Below, piece after piece: positions 1-8,096 of a stretch of DNA of 64,000 nt. The notes beneath the pieces were generated by a model that saw only the letters and a program-made list of their open reading frames with translations, had not been told where the DNA came from and did not search any database. The DNA lies in contig JAEUJY010000062.1 in the NCBI GenBank assembly GCA_016794525.1, positions 270,291-334,290 of the forward strand, read 5' to 3'. Position 1 is the first letter of the stretch, and each line of letters starts with the position of its first letter. The DNA comes from Myxococcales bacterium (lineage in GTDB: Bacteria > Myxococcota_A > Polyangia > Haliangiales > Haliangiaceae). A program made the position numbers and the translations under genes.

Positions 1-2805
1 CGACCGCCCGGCTCCGACGCGTCCGACCTGATCGGCCAGACGATCGGCCGGTACCGCGTGCAGGCGCGGCTGGGCAGCGGCGGCATGGGCGTGGTGTGGG
101 CGGCGCTCGATCCGGCGCTCGACCGGCGGGTCGCGATCAAGGTGCTGCCGTCGCTGAGCCCCGATCGCCGTGCGTCGCTCGAGGTGCGGCTGCGGCGCGA
201 GGCGCAGGCGCTGGCCCGGCTCGAGCACCCCAACGTGGTCGCGGTCTACGACGTCGGCGTCGCCGCCGAGAGCGTCTTCATCGCGATGCAGCTGATCGAC
301 GGCACGACGCTCGACGCCTACCTGGCGCGCGAGGCGCTGCCGCCGCCCCAGATCCTGGCGATGTTCGTCGAGGCGTGCCGCGGGCTGGCCGCGGCCCACG
401 CCGCGGGCATCGTCCACCGCGACGTCAAGCCGACCAACCTCCTGGTCGATCGCGCCGGCCGCGTCTACGTCAGCGACTTCGGCCTGGCCCGCAGCGCCAG
501 CGACGCCCCCGCCGAGACGACGGCCGACACCAGCCTCTTGGCCGACGAGCTGACCCGGGCCGGCGCGGTGATGGGGACGCCGATCTACATGGCGCCGGAG
601 CAGCACGCCGGTGCGGCCACCGACCCGCGCTCGGATCAGTTCAGCCTGTGCGTCTCGCTGTGGACGGCGCTGTTCGGCCAGCACCCGTTCGTGAGCGGTC
701 GCTGGCAGGCCGAGGTGGCGCTGCCGGCGATGCGCGCCGATCGCGTGATCGAGCCGCCGCGCCGCGCGCGGGTGCCGGCGCGGGTGGTGCGCGCGTTGCG
801 GCGCGGGCTGCGCTGCGACCCGGCGGCGCGCTGGCCGTCGATGGACGCGCTGGCCGAGGCGCTGGCGCCGCCGTCGCGCACCGCGTGGATCGCCGCTGGC
901 GCCGGCGTCGGCGGCATGGCCGCGGCGGTGGCGCTGACGCTGGTGCTGCTCGGGCAGCGCGGCACCGCGGCGGGCGCGTCGCCGTGCGCGCCAGATCCCG
1001 GCCGGTTCGCCGACGCGTGGTCGCCGGCCCGGCGCGCGGCGCTGGCCGAGGCGTTCGCGGCGTCGGGGCGGCCGTACCAGGCCGACACCGCCGATCGCGT
1101 CGCGCGGGCGTTCGATCGCTACCGCGACGCGTGGGTGCACGCCCGCGTCGAGGTGTGCGCCGCGACCCACGTCCGCCGCGAGCAGTCGAGCGAGTTGCTG
1201 GATCGGCGGATGCGCTGCCTCGACGAGCGCCGCGGCGCTGCGGCCGCGCTGGTCGACGTCCTCGCGACCCCGGGTGACGCGGTCGTGGTCGACAAGGCGG
1301 TCGACGCGGTGGCGGCGCTGGCGGCGCCGGCCGGCTGCACGAGGGTCGCGAGCGACGCGGTGCCGCTGCCCGACGACCCGGCGCAGCGAGCGGAGATCGC
1401 GCGCTTGACGCAGGCGGTGAGCGGCGCGCGGGCGAAGTACCTGGCCGGCGAGATCGTCGCGGCGACCGCGGCGGTGGCCGACCTGCAGGCGCCGGTGACG
1501 GCGACCGGGTTCGCGGCGCTGCAGGCCGCGCTGGCGACGTTGCACGGCACGCTGCTGCTCGACGCCGGCAAGGCCGCCGAGAGCGAGAAGGCGCTCGACG
1601 CCGCGGCCGGGTTCGCGGCGCAGGCGCGCGACCCGGTGCTGGAGGTGCGGGCGTGGGTGCCGCTGTTCCTGGCGGTGGTGATCGCGCAGCAGCGGGCGGC
1701 CGACACCGACGTGATGCTGCGCGCGGCCAGCTCGGCGCTGGTGCGCTCGAACGGCGAGCCGGTCGGGGCGCGCGCCGAGCTGATGCGGTTCCACGCGATG
1801 GCCGAGGCCCAACGGAGCCGCTACACCGAGGCGATCGAGCTGGCCGACGCCGCGCTGGCGGCGGCGATCGACGCCGACCGCGACGCCCCACGCTATCGCT
1901 ACTACCAGGCGCAGGCGCGGGTGCGCATCGACGCCGGCCGTCCGGCCGACGCGCTGCCGCCGCTGAAGCTGGCGGTGGCCGAGGGCGAGGCGCGGCTCGG
2001 GCCGGCGCACCCGAGCGTCGCGTCGACGCTGACCACGCTGGGCGGCGTGCTGCGCGGCCAGGGCGACTACGTCGGGGCGCAGGCGGCCTACGCGCGGGCG
2101 CTGGCGATCTACGAGAGCGTCTACGGCCCCGCGGGCCAGCCGACGGTGGGGCCGCTCAACGGGCTGGCCACGCTGGCCGCGGCGCAGAACCGGTTCGACG
2201 AGGCGATCCCGGCGATGCAGCGGGTGATCGCGATCACCGAGGCGGGGCAGGGCCCCGACGCGGCGCCGCTGGGAACGATGTTCCAGAACCTCGGCGCCAT
2301 GCTGATCGAGGCCGACCGCCCGGCCGAGGCCATCCCGTACCTGCGTCGCGCGCTGGCGATTCGCGAGCGCGGGCCCGGCCCCGATTCGGTGGAGGTGGGG
2401 TGGGTGTCGAACAACCTGGGGCACGCGCTGCGCGACGCCGGCCAGCGCGCCGAGGCGCGGGTAGCGCAGACCCGGGCGCTGACGATCCTCGAGGGCGCGT
2501 ACGGCCCGACCTACGGCGACGTGGCCTACCCGCTCGAGGAGCTGGCCGAGCTCGATCTGCTCGACGGCCGCGCCGCGTCCGCCGAGGCGCTGGCGCGGCG
2601 CGCGGTGGCGGCGCGGACCGCCGGGCCGTCGGAGCCGCGCGAGCTGTCGGTCGCGCGCTTCCTGCTGGCGCGCGCGCAGTACGCCCGCGGCGCCCGCGGC
2701 CCGGGCGTCGCGCTGGCGCGCCAGGCCGCCGCCGAGCTGCGCGCGCTGGGCGACAGCGACGTGACCGAGATCGACGCCTGGCTGGCCAAGGTCGACGCGC
2801 GCTAG
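1..2805 (+). CDS. Ser/Thr protein kinase with C-terminal TPR repeats (5' truncated by window edge)
   Basis: The reading frame is open from base 1 and the kinase fold has already begun (I-G-R-Y-R-V before the glycine loop), so the true start lies outside the window. A start at GTG 58 would delete the first strand of the kinase. Visible motifs are the glycine-rich loop GSGGMGVV, the VAIK lysine, the catalytic loop HRDVKPTN, DFG in DFGLAR and GTPIYMAPEQ, which together indicate an active Hanks-type kinase. A single membrane segment follows at about nucleotides 890-955. The rest, predicted extracytoplasmic by topology, is an array of TPR-like helical pairs (about nucleotides 1900-2750). This architecture is typical of myxobacterial signalling kinases. 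The substrate is unknown. A PP2C phosphatase that could oppose it lies 11 kb away. Confidence 0.93.
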   Translation, partial: RPPGSDASDLIGQTIGRYRVQARLGSGGMGVVWAALDPALDRRVAIKVLPSLSPDRRASLEVRLRREAQALARLEHPNVVAVYDVGVAAESVFIAMQLIDGTTLDAYLAREALPPPQILAMFVEACRGLAAAHAAGIVHRDVKPTNLLVDRAGRVYVSDFGLARSASDAPAETTADTSLLADELTRAGAVMGTPIYMAPEQHAGAATDPRSDQFSLCVSLWTALFGQHPFVSGRWQAEVALPAMRADRVIEPPRRARVPARVVRALRRGLRCDPAARWPSMDALAEALAPPSRTAWIAAGAGVGGMAAAVALTLVLLGQRGTAAGASPCAPDPGRFADAWSPARRAALAEAFAASGRPYQADTADRVARAFDRYRDAWVHARVEVCAATHVRREQSSELLDRRMRCLDERRGAAAALVDVLATPGDAVVVDKAVDAVAALAAPAGCTRVASDAVPLPDDPAQRAEIARLTQAVSGARAKYLAGEIVAATAAVADLQAPVTATGFAALQAALATLHGTLLLDAGKAAESEKALDAAAGFAAQARDPVLEVRAWVPLFLAVVIAQQRAADTDVMLRAASSALVRSNGEPVGARAELMRFHAMAEAQRSRYTEAIELADAALAAAIDADRDAPRYRYYQAQARVRIDAGRPADALPPLKLAVAEGEARLGPAHPSVASTLTTLGGVLRGQGDYVGAQAAYARALAIYESVYGPAGQPTVGPLNGLATLAAAQNRFDEAIPAMQRVIAITEAGQGPDAAPLGTMFQNLGAMLIEADRPAEAIPYLRRALAIRERGPGPDSVEVGWVSNNLGHALRDAGQRAEARVAQTRALTILEGAYGPTYGDVAYPLEELAELDLLDGRAASAEALARRAVAARTAGPSEPRELSVARFLLARAQYARGARGPGVALARQAAAELRALGDSDVTEIDAWLAKVDAR

Positions 2806-2817
2806 CGGCTCGGCAGG

Positions 2818-3348
2818 CTACGCCGTCGCGGTCGGCCACTCGCGGGCCAGCATGCTCATGCGCAGCATGTCGTGCCAGGCGCCGTCGTGGAAGTACTCCT
2901 CGCGCAGCACGCCCTCCTCGACGAAGCCCAGCCGCGCGTAGGTGCGGTGGCTGCGCTCGTTGGTGCGGAAGATCATCAGCCAGGTCTTGTGCAGGCCCAG
3001 CGGGCCGAACGCGTGATCGAGCGTGGCGCGGATCGCGGCCGAGCCGAAGCCGCGGCCCATGTCGCCCTTGGCGGCGATGATGCAGGCCAGCCGCCCGACC
3101 TTCGAGCGATCGTGGATCTGGTGGACGCCGCACTGGCCGAGGTAGCGGCCGGTGGCGGCCTCCTCGATCGACCACACCCGATCGCTGGGCGAGGCGATCG
3201 TACGGCGGATGTAGGCCAGCTCCTGGTCGCGGGTGAACGCGTGGCCGGAGAACGCCGCGATGTTGCCGACGATCGCGGGATCGTTGACCCAGGTGAGGAT
3301 GTTGTCGACGTCGGTTTCGGCCAGCGGACGGAGGCGGACCAGGCTCAT
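2818..3348 (-). CDS. GNAT-family N-acetyltransferase (RimJ/RimL type)
   Basis: This 176-residue protein looks like the RimJ/RimL branch of GNAT acetyltransferases, which move an acetyl group from acetyl-CoA to an amine. It starts with a strand containing LVRLRPL and has the acetyl-CoA-binding turn around GRGFGSAAI. It continues with N-E-R-S, Y-A-R-L-G-F and EEGVLREE near the C-terminus, the usual RimL ending. Start ATG 3348 has no Shine-Dalgarno, but a TACCGT hexamer (3360-3355, minus strand) ends 6 nt before it, suggesting a leaderless message. The longer open frame upstream runs antisense to the next gene and is not credible. It converges with the kinase gene. The substrate cannot be told. 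Confidence 0.88.
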   Translation of the reverse strand: MSLVRLRPLAETDVDNILTWVNDPAIVGNIAAFSGHAFTRDQELAYIRRTIASPSDRVWSIEEAATGRYLGQCGVHQIHDRSKVGRLACIIAAKGDMGRGFGSAAIRATLDHAFGPLGLHKTWLMIFRTNERSHRTYARLGFVEEGVLREEYFHDGAWHDMLRMSMLAREWPTATA

Positions 3349-3396
3349 GCGAGGACGGTAGCGCGCCGGGCGGCGACCATGTATACGTCGGGCCGA

Positions 3397-3918
3397 ATGA
3401 CACCTGCAGTTGGCGCCGACATCGAATCCCTGTGCAGCAAGTGCGGCGACGTGTGGCACGTCGTCGTGGCCAAGGTCGGGGAGGAGATCGTCCGGGTGAT
3501 CTGCAAGGAGTGCGGCGGGCAGCACCGCTACCGCAACCCGAAGGCGCCGGCCGGCGCCAAGCGCTCGTCGTCGACGACCAAGTCGCCGCGCCCGGTGCGG
3601 CCGGTGAAGGTGGTCGAGCGCTTCGAGCACCCGTCGGTCGCCGCCGATCTCGACAAGCCGCCGCGCCCGTACCGCGCGTCGGAGAAGTTCGCGATCGGCG
3701 AGCGCGTCGAGCACCCGACCTTCGGCCAGGGCGTCGTCGAGGCGCTCGAGCTGGGCAAGATGACCGTGTTCTTCGCGGTCGGGCGCAAGGTGCTCGCCTG
3801 CGGCAAGGGCGACGCGCCGACCGGTGGCCTGGAGCGGCCCAAGCCGTTCGAGCACCGCGCGACCCAGCCGCCGCCCGACGCCAAGGCGGCGGTGGTCGTC
3901 GCCGACGACGAGGCCTGA
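3397..3918 (+). CDS. Zinc-ribbon protein with a C-terminal UvrD-tail/CarD-like small-barrel motif
   Basis: This protein of about 173 residues has two CxxC pairs near the N-terminus (CSKC and, after about 25 residues, CKEC), forming a likely zinc ribbon. A basic linker rich in K, R, S and P follows. Then comes a segment of the form E-R-V-x-H-P-T-F-G-Q-G-V-V, which resembles the small barrel in the UvrD C-terminal tail and in CarD/TRCF RNA-polymerase-interacting domains. I infer a nucleic-acid or transcription-associated protein, but the function is unproven. ATG 3379 is an alternative start six codons upstream. I chose 3397 because the zinc ribbon follows closely and neither start has a Shine-Dalgarno. 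It is divergent from the GNAT gene. Confidence 0.75.
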   Translation: MTPAVGADIESLCSKCGDVWHVVVAKVGEEIVRVICKECGGQHRYRNPKAPAGAKRSSSTTKSPRPVRPVKVVERFEHPSVAADLDKPPRPYRASEKFAIGERVEHPTFGQGVVEALELGKMTVFFAVGRKVLACGKGDAPTGGLERPKPFEHRATQPPPDAKAAVVVADDEA

Positions 3919-3963
3919 ACCGCGGGCGCGCTCAGGCGCGCTCGGGTGTGATCACGGACGCGA

Positions 3964-4500
3964 TCACGGGCGCGCCGCCCACGGCGACGCGTAGGCCGGT
4001 GGCGTGGTCGGCGGTGCGGCGGCCAGCCGACGGGCCTCGGCCTCGTCGGCGGCGGGCCACAGCCGGACCACCTCGGCCACGAAGCGCGGCATGCCGTCGA
4101 GGCACCAGCCCGCGAGCCCGGAGTCCGGGTTGTCGTCGTGATCCTCGTCGACGCGCGGGGCGACGATCAGCTCGGCGACGAACCAGCCGCTGGCCGCGCG
4201 CGGGCCGGGCGGGCTGAAGCTGCGGCCGCCGAACTCGTAGTACTCGGCGTGGCCGCCGGCGTGGGCCATGCGCAGCACGTGCATCCGGCTGCCGCCGATC
4301 GCGAACGCCGCGTGCTCGCCGCCAGCGTTGGAGCACTCGCTCCAGGTCTGCGACAGCTCGACGGCGGCGAAGTGGGTGGCGGGCGTCGGCGTCGGCGCGG
4401 GGGCGGCGGTGGGGCCCGGGGCGGCCGCCGCTCGCGGTGGCGGGGCGGTGCGGTGCGGGCAGGCGGCGAGGGTGAGCGCGAGCGCGAGCAGCTTGAGCAT
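3964..4500 (-). CDS. Hypothetical lipoprotein
   Basis: This 178-residue protein has a short hydrophobic leader ending in the lipobox L-A-A-C near residue 14, followed by an Ala/Pro/Thr-rich linker, as expected for an outer-membrane-anchored lipoprotein. The globular part has several Trp and two Cys (at WSEC and WCLD), which could form a disulfide in the periplasm. I recognise no family. The gene lies 36 bp downstream of jetD on the same strand, so it could be read through from jetD, although it has its own plausible start. There is no evidence that it takes part in defence. Confidence 0.7.
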   Translation of the reverse strand: MLKLLALALTLAACPHRTAPPPRAAAAPGPTAAPAPTPTPATHFAAVELSQTWSECSNAGGEHAAFAIGGSRMHVLRMAHAGGHAEYYEFGGRSFSPPGPRAASGWFVAELIVAPRVDEDHDDNPDSGLAGWCLDGMPRFVAEVVRLWPAADEAEARRLAAAPPTTPPAYASPWAARP

Positions 4501-4536
4501 CGTGGCGAGTAGACGCGCCGCCGTCCGGGTGGTGTG

Positions 4537-5895
4537 TCAGGGCGCGGTAAGCGTTGCGCGATCGGCGGCGGGTGCTACTGCTTGCGCGTGCGGCGGCGGC
4601 GGGATCCACAGGGTGTGGGCGATGGCCTCTTGCTCGATCCAGACGCCGGTGGCGTGGATCGCCCGCAAGAGATCGTGGCCCGGGGCGGTCGGCGGATCGT
4701 CGACGAGCAGGCGGGCGAGGCGCGCGCGCTCGTCGGGCGTGATCGGGCGGCCGGCGGCGACGAAGCGCGCGTGGGTGGCGGCGTCCATGTGCCACGGCGC
4801 GATGCGGACGTGGGCGCGGGCGGCGAGGCTGCGCAGGATGAGCACGCCGCTGCGATCGAGATCGCCGGCGTGGCGGATCGGCGCGCCGCTGGCGGCGCAC
4901 AACCGCAGCAGCGCGACGACGGCCCAGGTGGCCTGGCCGCTGGCGAAGATCACCAGCTCGCGGCGCGGATCGACGCGCTCGACGTAGTCGAGGAACGGCG
5001 CCTGGTTCTCGAAGATCGTGATGCGCTCGACGGGCAGCGCCACCAGCTGCGCGCCGCGCAGCTGGGCCAGCGACAGCGGCGTCGGCGCGCCGAGCGCCGC
5101 GTGATCGGCGACGTGGCCGAAGGTGACGCCGCCGATGGCGTAGCGCAGCGGGCCGAACGCGTGGACCAGCACGCTGGCGAGATCGCGGACCAGGCCGGCG
5201 GCGGCGAGGGCGGCGGCGCACGCCGCGGCGGTCGTGGCGGGCTGGCGCGCGGCGACCTCGGCCTGGATCGCGGGCGCGCACGCGAGCAACGCCTCGCCGA
5301 CGGCGCGGGCCAGCTCGCCGCCGGGGGCCAGGGCCTTGCTGTCGCCGAGCACGCGGGCGGCGAGGTTGGCGGCGCGGATCGGGCCGGGCAGCGCGGCGAT
5401 GGCGTCGAGGACGTGGACGACTTGATCGACGCGGTGGAGCGCGGTGGCGAGGCCGTGGGTGGCGGCGAGGGCCAGCGGCGCGCGCGGGTCGGCGCCCAGG
5501 GTGGCGAGGTAGGCGGCGGCCAGCGCCGAGGTCGGGGCCGGCCGCGCCGCCAGGGCCTGCTGAAGCTCGACGGCGTGGTCGCGGGGCGCGGCGGGGGCCG
5601 GGCGGTCGAGGGCGGCGGCCAGCGCGGCGGCGACGTCGGCGGGGACCCGGGCCAGGTCGAGGGTGGCGCGGCCCGCGTCGTCGGCGGTGACCGCGCGGGC
5701 GGAGAACACGGCGCGCAGCGCGGCGAGGCCGGGCGGATCGATCGCGACGGCGACGCGGCGCGGGCGCCGGCCGGGGGCGGCGAGCCGGTCGAGCACGGTG
5801 GTGACCGCCGCCCGCGCGGTCGGCGCGCGGTCCAGCGCCGACCGCAGCTCGGCGATCATGCCCGCGTCGCGCCCGTCGACCATCACGCCGCCCAT
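4537..5895 (-). CDS. jetD: JetD: TOPRIM-domain nuclease subunit of a Wadjet SMC defence system
   Basis: This 452-residue protein matches the JetD/MksG family, the DNA-cleaving subunit of Wadjet. Wadjet systems use an SMC complex to extrude and then cut small circular plasmids. The C-terminal TOPRIM domain shows the acidic glutamate in I-F-E-N (E296) and the DxD motif in H-A-G-D-L-D (D345, D347), followed by R-S-G-V-L-I-L. A conserved GDSK motif lies near residues 184-187, and an E-Q-E-A motif typical of the family end lies near 421. The N-terminal half is a helical arm. ATG 5895 is supported by a TAGCGT hexamer ending 7 nt upstream. Oddly, jetD is divergent from jetABC, whereas it is normally the last gene of one co-directional operon. 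The subtype (I, II or III) is not assigned. Confidence 0.87.
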   Translation of the reverse strand: MGGVMVDGRDAGMIAELRSALDRAPTARAAVTTVLDRLAAPGRRPRRVAVAIDPPGLAALRAVFSARAVTADDAGRATLDLARVPADVAAALAAALDRPAPAAPRDHAVELQQALAARPAPTSALAAAYLATLGADPRAPLALAATHGLATALHRVDQVVHVLDAIAALPGPIRAANLAARVLGDSKALAPGGELARAVGEALLACAPAIQAEVAARQPATTAAACAAALAAAGLVRDLASVLVHAFGPLRYAIGGVTFGHVADHAALGAPTPLSLAQLRGAQLVALPVERITIFENQAPFLDYVERVDPRRELVIFASGQATWAVVALLRLCAASGAPIRHAGDLDRSGVLILRSLAARAHVRIAPWHMDAATHARFVAAGRPITPDERARLARLLVDDPPTAPGHDLLRAIHATGVWIEQEAIAHTLWIPPPPHAQAVAPAADRATLTAP

Positions 5896-5902
5896 GCGGA
5901 GC

Positions 5903-5908
5903 ACGCTA
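5903..5908 (-). promoter_or_regulatory. Putative -10 element of jetD
   Basis: Read on the minus strand this is TAGCGT, ending 7 nt before the jetD ATG. The spacing would put transcription start at or next to the start codon. It lies inside the 60-bp divergent region shared with jetA. No clear -35 is visible. Confidence 0.45.
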
Positions 5909-5955
5909 GCAGGGGCGGCGACGACGCGCACGGCCTGGCCGCGGCGGCGCGGCTG

Positions 5956-7461
5956 GTGGCGACCACGCCGGGGGCCCAGGTGGCGGCGTTCGCCGACGGC
6001 CTGGCGCCGCTGCTCGCGTGCGGGGTGCGCGGGCGCGTGACCGCGGTGGTGGCGGCCGAGCGCGCACCGTACTACCTGACGATCTTGTACGGCCTGTGGC
6101 TGTACCGGCGCGACCACGAGCTCGAGCCGCTGCACGAGGACGTGCTGGCCCGGGTGCTGGCGCCGGCGGCGCGCCACGGCAGCTACGACGAGCTGCTGTT
6201 CGCGCAGGACGTGAAGCAGCTCGTGGCGTGGGAGGCGATCGACTGCGTCACCGAAGCCCACAAGCTGCGCAGCTACAAGGACAACCGCCGCGAGCGGTTC
6301 CGCTACCGGCTGAGCGACGACGCCGTGGCGCTGCTCGAGTGGCTCGAGGCGCGGCTGGCGGCGCGGCTGCACGCGCGGGTCGGCGACAACCGCGATCGCC
6401 TGACCGACATCGTCGGGCAGCTGCGCGAGCTGGAGCGGGTGCTGGGGCGCTGGCCCGACGACGGCGCCGACGACGAGCTGGCGCGCCGCGCGCTGCACCT
6501 GGTCGAGTGCGTCGGCGACGCGATCGACCGCGTCGGCGGCGAGCTGATCGGGCTGCGCGCCGAGATGCTGGCGTTCGCGGCGCGGCCGTACGCGCTGCCG
6601 AGCCTGCGGGCGATCCTCGGCTGGCTCGAGCGCTACCTGGGCCAGTACGTCGAGCGGATCGCGGCGCTGCGCGGCGAGCTGGCGGCGCGGCTGGCGGCGC
6701 TGGCGGCGCCCCGGCTGCGCGAGGCGCTGGGGGCATGCCAGCAGTGGATCGCGGCGGCGCGCGAGGCGGTGCCGCGGGGGCTGGGCGGCGGCGGCGTGGC
6801 CGACGCCGGCGAGCGGCTGGCGGCCCACGCGGCGTTCTTCGCCCCGGGCGGTCCGCTGGCGCGGATGACCGAGCTGGTCGACGGCGCGGCGCGCGACGTG
6901 CTCGCCAAGATGCAGCGCCACCTGCGCGAGCTGGAGCGGCGCAGCACCCGGCTGGCGGATCTGCGCGGCGCGATCGCGGCGGTGGCGGCGGGGCCGGCGG
7001 TGGATCCACGACGCGCGCGCTGGTTCGACGCGCTGGTGGCGGCGGCGCAGGTGCGGGTCGATCCGCGGCCGGCGACCGCGGCCAGCCGGCTGGCGCCGCC
7101 GGCGCCGCGGGGCGCAACCCGGGCCGCGCGCCCAGGGCCGCCGGCGCCGCTGGCGCGCAAGCGCGGGACGGTCGAGGCGGCGCGCGAGCTGGCGGCGCGG
7201 CGCCAGGCCCGGCTGCGGGTGTGGCTGGACGACGCCCTGGCCGGGCGTGCGCGGGTGGCGCTGGCCGAGCTGGCGGCCGGGCCGCTGGCCGGCGTCGACG
7301 GGCCGGCCCGCTGGCTCGAGGTGGCGCGGGCGGCGCACCTCGATCGCGGGCGCGGGCTGGCGCGCGCGGGGGCGCGGCTCGAGCCGGCGGGCGGCGAGGT
7401 CGAGATCGCGGGCGCGCTGACCGCGCCGGCGGGGTGGCTGACGCGGGAGGCGCGCTCGTGA
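5956..7461 (+). CDS. jetA: JetA: kleisin-like (MukF/MksF-type) subunit of Wadjet
   Basis: This protein of about 501 residues is rich in alpha-helix and is called from position and sequence character. The N-terminal part (A-P-Y-Y-L-T-I-L-Y-G onwards) looks like a winged-helix domain as in JetA/MksF. It is followed by KLRSYKDNRRERFRYRLS, a basic segment common in this family, and long helices. In Wadjet, JetA is the kleisin that bridges the SMC heads and recruits JetB. The stop overlaps the jetB start by GTGA (7458-7461). The start is uncertain: GTG 5956 and GTG 5980 are both in frame, no Shine-Dalgarno is visible, and the open frame continues upstream antisense to jetD. The C-terminal Ala/Arg-rich third is poorly conserved-looking. 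Confidence 0.82.
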   Translation: MATTPGAQVAAFADGLAPLLACGVRGRVTAVVAAERAPYYLTILYGLWLYRRDHELEPLHEDVLARVLAPAARHGSYDELLFAQDVKQLVAWEAIDCVTEAHKLRSYKDNRRERFRYRLSDDAVALLEWLEARLAARLHARVGDNRDRLTDIVGQLRELERVLGRWPDDGADDELARRALHLVECVGDAIDRVGGELIGLRAEMLAFAARPYALPSLRAILGWLERYLGQYVERIAALRGELAARLAALAAPRLREALGACQQWIAAAREAVPRGLGGGGVADAGERLAAHAAFFAPGGPLARMTELVDGAARDVLAKMQRHLRELERRSTRLADLRGAIAAVAAGPAVDPRRARWFDALVAAAQVRVDPRPATAASRLAPPAPRGATRAARPGPPAPLARKRGTVEAARELAARRQARLRVWLDDALAGRARVALAELAAGPLAGVDGPARWLEVARAAHLDRGRGLARAGARLEPAGGEVEIAGALTAPAGWLTREARS

Positions 7462-8096
7462 CGTACTTCGACAAGCTCAACCGGCCGCGGGTGCAGGCGG
7501 TGCTCAACCTGCTGGTCGAGGCGCCGTTCTTCTACCGGCACGACGACGCCGAGGCCTTTGCGTTCCTGCGCCGCAACCGCGCCGAGTTCGAGCGGTTCTA
7601 CCGCGAGCTGTACGGATGGGAGCTGCTGGTCGACGCGGCGACCGCGCGGGTCTACAAGGACCGCTGGTACAACCGCGAGCTCAAGCCCAGCCAGCGCGAC
7701 GCGTTCGATCCAGCGCGCCGGCTCGACTGCGTCGGGTTCTTGCTGCTCCTCGAGTTCTACGAGCGGCTGCTCGAGGCCAGCAACCGCGGGCCGACCGACC
7801 TGCCGCCGCCGCGGTTCGCGTTTGGCGAGCTGTTCGCCCACGCGCGCGATCGGCTGGCGCAGCTGGGAGCGGCGATCGCCGACGACGAGGTCCGGCGGAT
7901 GCTGCGGCAGCTGATGCCGATGCTCGAGCGCTACCGGTTCGTGCGCGAGGTGCCGCGCGATCGCGACGACGAGGTCGCCGACGAGCGCGTGCTGTACGAG
8001 GCGCTGCCGGGGCTGTACCACTACGATCCGCGGCGGCTAGCGCCCGAGGTGGTGGCGCGGGCGCTGGGGGCCGAGGGCGAGGAGGAGGGGCCATGA
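7458..8096 (+). CDS. jetB: JetB: MukE/MksE-like subunit of Wadjet
   Basis: This 212-residue protein starts at GTG 7458 in a four-base GTGA overlap with jetA and ends in an ATGA overlap with jetC, so translation is tightly coupled. The N-terminal half (APFFYRHDDAEAF, then R-E-L-Y-G-W-E-L-L-V-D) fits the winged-helix pattern of DUF4194/MksE-type JetB proteins, with the hallmark of a helix followed by G-x-E-L-x-V-D. JetB binds the JetA kleisin and the SMC heads. At about 210 residues it is closer to the short JetB of type I and III systems than to the roughly 400-residue type II protein. This is family knowledge, not proof of subtype. Confidence 0.85.
   Translation: MTYFDKLNRPRVQAVLNLLVEAPFFYRHDDAEAFAFLRRNRAEFERFYRELYGWELLVDAATARVYKDRWYNRELKPSQRDAFDPARRLDCVGFLLLLEFYERLLEASNRGPTDLPPPRFAFGELFAHARDRLAQLGAAIADDEVRRMLRQLMPMLERYRFVREVPRDRDDEVADERVLYEALPGLYHYDPRRLAPEVVARALGAEGEEEGP

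Noticed and set aside
58..2805. GTG 58 as the true start of the kinase
   Set aside because: The frame is open to base 1 and the preceding residues form the first kinase strand.
7616..8092. Extension of the jetC frame upstream of 8093
   Set aside because: The frame is open back to 7616, but that part runs through jetB in another frame and reads as Arg/Ala-rich nonsense. The SMC N-terminal strand starts right after ATG 8093, which has a strong ribosome-binding site.
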